A stretch of DNA of 49,592 nucleotides, taken from NCBI GenBank assembly GCA_017504485.1, contig JAFVRC010000028.1:1-49592 (forward strand). Reading direction: 5' to 3'. Position 1 is the stretch's first letter. Each line of letters begins with the position of its first letter. The translations under genes were made by a program, and so were the position numbers. Positions 43,187 to 49,592 of the stretch are shown here, piece by piece. The notes beneath the pieces are model-generated. The model was given only the letters and a program-made list of their open reading frames with translations. It was not told the DNA's origin and ran no database searches. This stretch comes from Alistipes sp. (lineage in GTDB: Bacteria; Bacteroidota; Bacteroidia; Bacteroidales; Rikenellaceae).

Positions 43187-43912
43187 CTACCGCTCCCAAA
43201 TCTCCCACGAGGCGGCAGCCTGGGCGAGAAACATCGTCATTCCGTCGATGGTACGTGCTCCGCGCTTGGCACCCTCCTGCAGGAAGCGCGTGAGGCGCGG
43301 ATTATACACGCAGTCGAAGAGCGTATGTTGCGGCGTAAGAGCCTCGTATGGCAACATCGGGGCACTATCCACCTTGGGCCACATACCGAGAGGCGTAGTA
43401 TTCACCACGAGGCTGTATTCGCCGAGGCGTGCAGCCGTCACATCCTCGTAGGTAAGGTCGGCCGCGCCGCTCTTGCGCGACACGACATCGACCTTGGCAC
43501 CCTGCGAGGCGAGGTAGTAGCATACGGCCTTCGAAGCACCCCCCGTGCCGAGCACAAGGGCCTTCGTGCCGCATAGTTCAACGCCCTCCAACGAGCGGCG
43601 TATCCCCTCCACGTCAGTGTTGTAGCCTACGAGCGAGCCATCCGCGAGCACCTTCACGCAGTTCACTGCGCCTATGGCGCGAGCCTCGTCGCTCATCGAG
43701 GCGAGGAGCGGCATTATGGCCTGCTTGTGCGGTATGGTGACGTTGAAGCCCGAGAGGCGTGCGAGGTGTGGCACAATCTGCTCGACGTGCTCTATGGGCA
43801 GAGCCTTGTACGAAGCGTCGATAGCCTCATGCTCGAACTTCTCGGTGAAGAGTCGCTCCGAGAGCGAGTGCCCCAAGGGGTAGCCTATAAGTGCGAAATG
43901 CCTCATCTGCAC
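43187..43912 (-). CDS. aroE: Shikimate dehydrogenase
   Basis: 241 residues. It reduces 3-dehydroshikimate with NADPH. FALIGYPLGHSLSERLFTEKF has the shikimate-binding Ser residues, FNVTIPHKQAIMPLL holds the catalytic Lys, VGYNTDVEGIRRSL the Asp, and VLGTGGASKAVCYYL binds the cofactor. A shorter start at 43906 (MRHFALIG) is equally possible. It follows a YqaA-like gene 6 bases upstream. Shorter than E. coli AroE (272) but normal for Bacteroidales. Confidence 0.93.
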   Translation of the reverse strand: MQMRHFALIGYPLGHSLSERLFTEKFEHEAIDASYKALPIEHVEQIVPHLARLSGFNVTIPHKQAIMPLLASMSDEARAIGAVNCVKVLADGSLVGYNTDVEGIRRSLEGVELCGTKALVLGTGGASKAVCYYLASQGAKVDVVSRKSGAADLTYEDVTAARLGEYSLVVNTTPLGMWPKVDSAPMLPYEALTPQHTLFDCVYNPRLTRFLQEGAKRGARTIDGMTMFLAQAAASWEIWER

Positions 43913-43918
43913 AGCCTC

Positions 43919-44527
43919 CTACATAAATTTGCCGACCAACACGAAGGCTCCGATGAGCAGCACCGTGAAGGCTATGGCCAGCAGGTTGAAATACTTGTCG
44001 ATAAAGACCTTGATAGGTGCTCCGTACCTGCGTATAAGCCCCGCGATAAGGAAGAAGCGCAGACCTCGCGACACCACCGAGGCGACGACGAACATCGGCA
44101 GGTTGATGTGGAACAGACCTCCCGACACGGTAATCAGTTTATAGGGCAGCGGCGTGAAGCCTGCGGTAAATACCACCCAAAAGTCGTACTTGTCGTAGAG
44201 CGACTTGACCTCGTTGAACTGCTCGAGGGTAAAGAGGTGCGCAAGGATGAACTGCGCGAGGGCCGTAGGCTCGCCTGCGGCATTCTGCCACGCAAAGAAG
44301 CCTATGGCATAGCCCACGAGCGCACCAAGCACCGAGCCTGCGAGGCACACCGTAGCGAAGCGCAGCGACTTCGCGGCAGTGCCTATGCAGAGTGCTATGA
44401 GCAGCACATCGGGCGGCACGGGGAAGAACGACGACTCGGCAAAGGCCAAGACGAAGAGTGCCGTTGCGCCCCACTTCGACTCGCTCCACGAGAGCACCCA
44501 TTCGTATATTCGCTTTACGAAATTCAT
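43919..44527 (-). CDS. YqaA/DedA-like membrane protein
   Basis: 202 residues, with about four or five membrane segments. FAESSFFPVPPDVLLIALCIG and LAGSVLGALVGYAIGFFAWQ, then FTAGFTPLPYKLITVSGGLFHINLPMFVVASVVSRGLRFFLIAGLIRRYG are the hallmarks of the YqaA branch of the DedA/SNARE-associated (VTT) family, with the conserved Pro, Lys and Arg. DedA members are linked to lipid-carrier flipping and membrane homeostasis; this branch is poorly studied. Six bases after the GH3 stop and six before aroE, so likely one operon. Confidence 0.83.
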   Translation of the reverse strand: MNFVKRIYEWVLSWSESKWGATALFVLAFAESSFFPVPPDVLLIALCIGTAAKSLRFATVCLAGSVLGALVGYAIGFFAWQNAAGEPTALAQFILAHLFTLEQFNEVKSLYDKYDFWVVFTAGFTPLPYKLITVSGGLFHINLPMFVVASVVSRGLRFFLIAGLIRRYGAPIKVFIDKYFNLLAIAFTVLLIGAFVLVGKFM

Positions 44528-44533
44528 CCCCCA

Positions 44534-46825
44534 CTACTTTACGACAAACGACGCTTTGAGCAGCTCCTTCTTGCGGCTCGACGGGCCTACCAATACGTTG
44601 TACTCCCCCGGCTCGACAACGCGCTCCATATCGAGGTTGTAGTACTGCAGCTTCTGCGGCGTGAGCGTAAAGCTTACACGCTTGCTCTCGCCGGCCTTCA
44701 ACGCCACGCGCTCGAAGCCCTTGAGCTCCAACACAGGGCGTGTCACCTCCGAGTAGCAGTCGCGGATGTAGAGCTGCACAATCTCCACGCCATCGCGCTT
44801 GCCCGTATTTGTCACCGTAACGCTCGCCTCAATCGACTCGTCGGGCGCAATCTCGCTCTTCGAGAGAGTGAGGTCCGAGTACTCATACGAGGTGTACGAG
44901 AGTCCGTGGCCGAATGGGTAGAGCGGTCTGTTAGGCATATCCTGCAAGCCATGGCGGTAGTGCGACGGCTTGTGGTTGTAGTACATCTGTATCTGCCCCT
45001 CGCTACGCGGGAACGTGATGGCGAGTTTGGCCGATGGATTGACCTTGCCGTAGAGTATCTCGGCCACAGCCTGACCGCCGAGCATACCGGGCTCCCAGGC
45101 GCAGAGTATCGCAGGGAGGTTTTCGTGCTCCCAGACGAGGGCCTGCGGACGACCCGTCACCACCACCAGAATCGTAGGCTTACCGCTCGCCGCCACACGC
45201 CTTACAAGTTCCTGTTGCAGGCCGTAGAGATGTATCTCGGCACGGTCCTGATTCTCGCCGCAGGTCTTGAGCCCCTTACGCTCGCGGACGCTCGTCTCGC
45301 CTGCCACGACGATATTCAGGTCGGCCGTACGAGCGAGCTGCGCCGCACGATTGACATTCGCCTCGGTCATACGCTTCGGCGTGAGCCCCTGGTCCACAAA
45401 GACAAACTCGCTCTGCGGAGCAATCTCGCGCAGTCCTTCGAGTATTGTCGTCACATTCTCGGGCTTTTGAGGCCCTGCCCAGTCGCCCATAATATTGTGA
45501 TCGTCGGCGTTTATTCCCGTGACGAGTATGCGCCTATACTTCGCCGCGTCGAGCGGCAGTATGCCGTCGTTCTTGAGCAACACGATAGAGTTGCGCGCCG
45601 ACTCCAAGGCGGTCTGTCGGTGCTCCTCGCAGAGGCGTACCTTGCGCCCCTCGTCCACATCGCAGAATGGATTTTCGAAGAGCCCGAGGCGGAACTTGGC
45701 CGTGAGTATGCGGCGTACCGACTCGTCGATACGGCTCTCCGGTATGCGCCCCTCGCGCACCAGCTCGACCACCTCGTCGTTCCAATGCAGGCCGTGCATA
45801 TGCATATCCATACCCGCCATAATCGACTGATAGTATGCCTCCTTGCGAGTCTCGGCGCACTTGTGGAGCGAATGTATGCGCTCGATATCCATCCAGTCGC
45901 TCACGACGAAGCCCGTAAATCCGTACTCGTCGCGCATCAAATCCTCCATCAGCCACTTGCTCTTGTGGCACGGCACGCCGTTAATCTCGTTATGCGCCGT
46001 CATCAGCGAGCCTGCCGAGGCCTCGCGAATAGCACGCTCGTATGGCGGAAGAAAGACCTCCAGGAGCGTGCGCTCCGAGATGTCGCTCGGTGCGTGGTTT
46101 GCGCCATTGACGGGCTGCGAGTCGGCGATGCAATGCTTGATGCAGGCCAGCACGTCGTCGCCACCCTGCATATCGCCCTGATAGCCTCGAACGAGTGCCA
46201 GGCCCATCTCGCTGACCAGGTATGGGTCCTCGCCGAAGGTCTCACCCACACGGCCCCAGCGTGCATCACGCGCCACATCGACATTCGGGTTGAAGGTCCA
46301 GTGCATATTCATCGCACGCATCTCCTTGGCCGTCTGCCGCGCAATCTTGTAGGCCATCTCGGTATCGAAAGAGCAGGCCTGGCCTATGCTCGTCGGGTAG
46401 GCCGTATTGTCGGGCGCGAGGCAGTTGCCGTGAATGGCATCTATGCCCAAAATCAGCGGAATACCGAGGCGCGAGGCGACGGCAAGCTCCTGCAGTTCGT
46501 TGGCCTCCTCGGGTGTGAGAACGTGGAGGAAAGAGCCTATAAGGCCCTGCTTTGTCCACTTGCGGAGCGTATCGGCATTGATACCCGGATAGTAGCCCTG
46601 CGCATCCTGATTGTCGGCCTGCGCCTTCTTGTCGCGCTGCTCGACGTGGCGGACACCGCAGAATTGCGCCATCTGCCCCACCTTCTCCTCGAGCGTCATC
46701 TCGGCAAGCAGAGCCTCCACGCGCTGCTCGACAGGCACATTTGCATCCCTGTAATCGACCTTACTGCACGACACGAGTGCCGCAACCACAGCCATCCAAA
46801 GTGTAAATCTTCTCATATGTTTCAA
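44534..46825 (-). CDS. bglX: Glycoside hydrolase family 3 beta-glucosidase, lipoprotein
   Basis: 763 residues. The start has a lipoprotein signal (VVAALVSCSKVD, lipobox Cys), so the protein is probably anchored in the periplasm or outer membrane. The GH3 barrel begins RVEALLAEMTLEEKVGQMAQ, with IPLILGIDAIHG and the nucleophile Asp in GFVVSDWMDI. The second domain has ILVTGINADDHNIMGDWAG, and the C-terminal fibronectin-III-like domain has VTNTGKRDGVEIVQLYIRD. Length and layout match BglX. Substrate is a beta-glucoside or related sugar; not resolved. The start may be 46825 or 46816 (MRRF). Confidence 0.92.
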   Translation of the reverse strand: MKHMRRFTLWMAVVAALVSCSKVDYRDANVPVEQRVEALLAEMTLEEKVGQMAQFCGVRHVEQRDKKAQADNQDAQGYYPGINADTLRKWTKQGLIGSFLHVLTPEEANELQELAVASRLGIPLILGIDAIHGNCLAPDNTAYPTSIGQACSFDTEMAYKIARQTAKEMRAMNMHWTFNPNVDVARDARWGRVGETFGEDPYLVSEMGLALVRGYQGDMQGGDDVLACIKHCIADSQPVNGANHAPSDISERTLLEVFLPPYERAIREASAGSLMTAHNEINGVPCHKSKWLMEDLMRDEYGFTGFVVSDWMDIERIHSLHKCAETRKEAYYQSIMAGMDMHMHGLHWNDEVVELVREGRIPESRIDESVRRILTAKFRLGLFENPFCDVDEGRKVRLCEEHRQTALESARNSIVLLKNDGILPLDAAKYRRILVTGINADDHNIMGDWAGPQKPENVTTILEGLREIAPQSEFVFVDQGLTPKRMTEANVNRAAQLARTADLNIVVAGETSVRERKGLKTCGENQDRAEIHLYGLQQELVRRVAASGKPTILVVVTGRPQALVWEHENLPAILCAWEPGMLGGQAVAEILYGKVNPSAKLAITFPRSEGQIQMYYNHKPSHYRHGLQDMPNRPLYPFGHGLSYTSYEYSDLTLSKSEIAPDESIEASVTVTNTGKRDGVEIVQLYIRDCYSEVTRPVLELKGFERVALKAGESKRVSFTLTPQKLQYYNLDMERVVEPGEYNVLVGPSSRKKELLKASFVVK

Positions 46826-46857
46826 GGTTTAGTTGTTCGTTCTTACGGTTAAGTGCA

Positions 46858-49317
46858 TTATCTTATCTGTGCGCCATGCTTATGCTCGAAGGCCGACTGC
46901 AGAGCCGCCATCGTGCGCTCGATAGCCTTGTCGGTGAGCGTCTGGCTCTTATCCTCGAGGATAAACGAAAGTGCATACGACTTCTTGCCCTCGGGGAGTT
47001 TGTCGCCCTCATAGACATCGAACAGAGCGACACTCTTCAGGAGCTTCTTCTCCGTAGCGAATGCCGTGGCACGCAGCTGCGCAAACGACACACCCTTATC
47101 GACCAGGAGCGCAAGGTCGCGCTTCACCTCCGGATACTTCGCAAGCTCCGTGGCCGCAACCTTATGCTTGCGCGTAGCCTTCATCAGCAGGTCGAAGTCG
47201 ATCTCGGCAAAGAAGATATCCTGCTTCAAGTCGAAGGCCTTGCGCAGGCGGGCACTCACCTGGCCCATCTGCACGCACGGCTTGTTATTGACATATATCT
47301 GCAACGCATCGCCGAAGAGGTCGCTGTCGAGCGACTCGGTGCGCAGAGCGTAGATATCGAGACCGAAGCGGCGGAGCAGCAGCTCGACCGTGCCACGCAG
47401 CGTGTAGAACGAGGCAGTCTCGCCCTTCGAGTTCCACGACTGCGGCGTAGCCATACCCGTCACACCGATCGCCAGACGATAGTTCTCCGAGTAGGAGGCC
47501 AGCGGAGCAGTCTCGCCCTCGGCCTTGCGGTAGTAGTAGCAGTTGCCCACCTCGTAGAGGCGCAGGTCGCCATTGCGGTGGTTGGCGTTGAGCTGCACAG
47601 CCTCCAACATATTGAAGAGCAACGTCTGACGCATAACGCCGAGGTCGGCCGAGAGTGGGTTTTTAATCTTCACGCACTCCTCTATCGGGTAGGACTTCAA
47701 GGCCTCGTAGTAGGCAGCCTTGGTCAGCGAGTTCGACATAATCTCGGTGTAGCCACGCGCCGTAAGCATATCGCTCACAAGGTTCGTGAGGCGCGTGCGG
47801 TCGGGCTTCTGAACATACGAGAGCGTCGAGCGCACGGCCTGCGGAATCTCGACATTGTTGTAGCCATAGATGCGCAGTACATCCTCCACAAGGTCGGCCT
47901 CGCGCTGCACATCAACGCGGTATGGCGGCACAGCAACGCTCCACACGTCGCCCTCCTCCTTCTCAATCTTGACCTCCAAGGCCTCGATGATGGTGCGGAA
48001 CGTCTCGGTAGGTATCTCCTTGCCAATGAGCGACTTGGCACGCGCAACCGAGAAGTCGAAACGGAAAGGCTCGACAGCCTCGGGGCACGAGTCGTAGATA
48101 TCGCTGGCGATAGTACCGCCTGCCAACTCCTTGAAGAGCAGTGCAGCACGCTTGAGTGCATATACCTGCAAGTTAGGGTCTATGCCTCGCTCGAAGCGGA
48201 ACGACGAGTCGGTATTCAGGCCGTGACGCTTGGCAGTCTTACGCACCGACACAGGGTTGAAGTAGGCCGACTCGATGAAGATGTCGGTCGTCGTGTCGCT
48301 CACACCCGAGTCCAAACCGCCATAGACACCCGCAATGCACATCGGACGCTCGGCCGAGCATATCATCAGGTCGTCGGCCGAGAGCTTGCGCTCCACGCCG
48401 TCGAGCGTAACGAAAGGCGTCGCCTCGGCGCAGTTGCGAACTACGATTTTGCGGCCCTCGATTTTCGCAATATCGAAGGCGTGCAGCGGCTGTCCCAGCT
48501 CAAAGAGAACGTAGTTGGTGATATCCACAAGATTGTTCTTCGGGTTGATGCCTGCCGCGCGGAGCGAGTTCTGCATCCACTCGGGCGACGGAGCAATCTT
48601 ACAACCCTTGACCACCACGCCCGTATAGTGAGGGCAGGCGGCCACATTCTCAACCTCGACCTGCACACCACCGTCGCGACACTCCACCTCGAAGGCCTCG
48701 ACACTCGGCAGCTTGAGCTCTGCCTGCTCACCACGCGCACGCAGGTAGGCCACCAGGTCGCGGGCCACACCGATATGCGAGGCGGCATCTATGCGGTTAG
48801 GCGTAAGACCTATCTCGATGAGGTAGTCGTCCGTAATGTTGTAGTACTCCTTGGCAGGCGTACCCACAACGGCCTCTTGCGGCAGCTCGATAATGCCATC
48901 GTGCGACGAGCCTATGCCCAGCTCGTCCTCGGCACAGAGCATACCGAGCGACTCCACGCCGCGAATCTTCGAGCGTTTAATCTTGAACTCCTCGTCACCG
49001 CCGTCGGGATAGAGCACCGCACCCACCGTGGCGCACATAACCTTCAAGCCGGCACGGCAGTTGGCCGCACCGCAGACAATCTGCAACGGAGCCTCGCCTC
49101 CCACATCCACGGTCGTGATGTGCAGATGGTCCGAGTCGGGGTGGTCTATACATGTGAGCACCTCGCCCACAACAACACCCGCCAAGCCTCCGCGCACGGT
49201 CTCAATCTTCTCGAAGCCCTCGACCTCGAGACCAATATCAGTGAGTAGCGTCGCCACCTGCTCGGCCGTGAGCGAGGTATCGACATAGTTCTTCAACCAA
49301 GAGAATGAAATATTCAT
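46858..49317 (-). CDS. pheT: Phenylalanyl-tRNA synthetase beta subunit
   Basis: 819 residues. It pairs with PheS (not in this window) to charge tRNA-Phe. The order is normal: N-terminal MNISFSWLKNYVDTSLTAEQV, EMAP/OB-fold part LTCIDHPDSDHLHITTVDVGG, B3/B4 editing domain (GLTPNRIDAASHIGVARDL, NLVDITNYVLFELGQPLHAFDIAKI), B5 with DVQREADLVEDVLRIYGYNN, the catalytic-like core (YTEIMSNSLTKAAYYEALKSY), and the anticodon-binding FDX-ACB end (YPEVKRDLALLVDKGVSFAQL). No truncation. Confidence 0.97.
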   Translation of the reverse strand: MNISFSWLKNYVDTSLTAEQVATLLTDIGLEVEGFEKIETVRGGLAGVVVGEVLTCIDHPDSDHLHITTVDVGGEAPLQIVCGAANCRAGLKVMCATVGAVLYPDGGDEEFKIKRSKIRGVESLGMLCAEDELGIGSSHDGIIELPQEAVVGTPAKEYYNITDDYLIEIGLTPNRIDAASHIGVARDLVAYLRARGEQAELKLPSVEAFEVECRDGGVQVEVENVAACPHYTGVVVKGCKIAPSPEWMQNSLRAAGINPKNNLVDITNYVLFELGQPLHAFDIAKIEGRKIVVRNCAEATPFVTLDGVERKLSADDLMICSAERPMCIAGVYGGLDSGVSDTTTDIFIESAYFNPVSVRKTAKRHGLNTDSSFRFERGIDPNLQVYALKRAALLFKELAGGTIASDIYDSCPEAVEPFRFDFSVARAKSLIGKEIPTETFRTIIEALEVKIEKEEGDVWSVAVPPYRVDVQREADLVEDVLRIYGYNNVEIPQAVRSTLSYVQKPDRTRLTNLVSDMLTARGYTEIMSNSLTKAAYYEALKSYPIEECVKIKNPLSADLGVMRQTLLFNMLEAVQLNANHRNGDLRLYEVGNCYYYRKAEGETAPLASYSENYRLAIGVTGMATPQSWNSKGETASFYTLRGTVELLLRRFGLDIYALRTESLDSDLFGDALQIYVNNKPCVQMGQVSARLRKAFDLKQDIFFAEIDFDLLMKATRKHKVAATELAKYPEVKRDLALLVDKGVSFAQLRATAFATEKKLLKSVALFDVYEGDKLPEGKKSYALSFILEDKSQTLTDKAIERTMAALQSAFEHKHGAQIR

Positions 49318-49393
49318 ATCGTTATATGTTTTTTGTGTTTTCTACCGCGTAATATTCAAATGTGTACGCTCGCGCCCGCGCACATACAACCGA

Positions 49394-49401
49394 CAAAGAT
49401 A
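49394..49401 (-). promoter_or_regulatory. -7 element of the pheT promoter
   Basis: TATCTTTG on the minus strand, about 77 bases before the pheT ATG. No TTG at the usual distance; only an A/T-rich stretch. Confidence 0.5.
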
Positions 49402-49428
49402 CGAAAAAAAACGGAAAGCTAAAATGGA

Positions 49429-49500
49429 GGATTAGAGAAATTAAGGAAATTAGAGAATTTAGAGAATTTAGGGAGACTCCCCAAACTCTCTAATCACGCC
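49429..49500. repeat. 9-bp tandem repeats and an inverted repeat upstream of pheT
   Basis: GAAATTAAG, GAAATTAGA, GAATTTAGA, GAATTTAGG follow each other at a 9-bp step. The last part also forms an imperfect inverted repeat (AGAGAATTTAGGGAG with CTCCCCAAACTCTCT, 13 of 15 pairs). It could be a terminator for a gene beyond the window or chance low-complexity sequence. Confidence 0.5.
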
Positions 49501-49502
49501 TT

Positions 49503-49592
49503 CAAGGCTCGCGAAGCACGAATAACCGCAGCATACCAAGCGTATGTGAGAATTATGAGGGCAAGCACAACGCAGAAATCGCCTTGCAAGAC
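49503..49592 (-). repeat. Structured intergenic element, copy 3 (cut by window end)
   Basis: Core hairpin CATAC-CAAGC-GTATG (49532-49546) followed by TGAGAA as in the other copies. CAAGGC (49503-49508) and GCCTTG (49581-49586) can form the outer stem. The flanks diverge more than those of copies 1 and 2. Confidence 0.5.

Noticed and set aside
1-49592. tRNA or rRNA genes
   Set aside because: No T-loop GGTTCRA with matching acceptor stems and no rRNA-like blocks were noticed by eye. A covariance search would settle this.

Overview
This window looks like chromosomal DNA from a Bacteroidota bacterium of the order Bacteroidales, most like an Alistipes/Rikenellaceae gut species. That is inferred from content, not from a database match. 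The signs are Bacteroidetes-type promoters (TTG, about 19-23 bp, then TAnnTTTG), a fused SecDF, a DUF4831 protein, GxDLY-type SGNH hydrolases, the order parE-parC-aroK-murI-ftsK-lolA, and a fairly GC-rich genome. No rRNA, tRNA, CRISPR or recognisable insertion sequence was seen.

Layout. 1-5.9 kb (+): the end of a glycerol-3-phosphate dehydrogenase gene and its terminator. Next comes a compact run of an ABC exporter, an HPr-kinase-like protein, a Ser/His signal-peptidase-like protein, an APH-fold sugar kinase and a CBM9-like protein. 5.9-14.6 kb (-): an AlkD-like HEAT protein, a DUF4831 protein, a tight six-gene operon (YbbR-like, coaE, folP, LolD-like ATPase, TIGR02757, TrmN6-like methyltransferase) and secDF. 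14.7-18.1 kb (+): a secreted UGSC-like two-domain protein and a serine hydrolase. 18.2-24.8 kb (-): a canonical plus degenerate pair of S1/P1 nucleases, dnaK, two tandem SGNH hydrolases and a small DNA-binding protein. 24.9-34.9 kb (-): lolA-like, ftsK, murI, aroK, parC, parE and plsC. 35.0-37.0 kb: an AAA ATPase gene flanked by inverted arrays of 102-bp palindrome-rich repeats. 37.0-43.1 kb (+): a second canonical plus degenerate S1/P1 pair, a histidine phosphatase, a UbiA-like prenyltransferase, an EamA transporter and an SDF symporter. 43.2-49.3 kb (-): aroE, a YqaA/DedA protein, a GH3 beta-glucosidase and pheT.

The strongest candidate for something undescribed is at 35.08-36.98 kb. Three 102-bp units on the left and two on the right, in opposite orientation, bracket a RecA/RepA-like ATPase that has a Cys cluster at its N-terminus and a helix-turn-helix at its C-terminus. 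Each unit carries a TTGGACACATGTGTCCAA palindrome and a TTGGACACSGTGTCCAA palindrome. It resembles a small replicon or mobile element, or a protein-DNA organising site.

Other notable items are the twice-occurring nuclease/pseudo-nuclease pairs, a structured intergenic repeat in three copies with a compensatory base change in its stem, a possible peptide-modification/export operon near 1-4 kb, and helically phased repeats upstream of dnaK.
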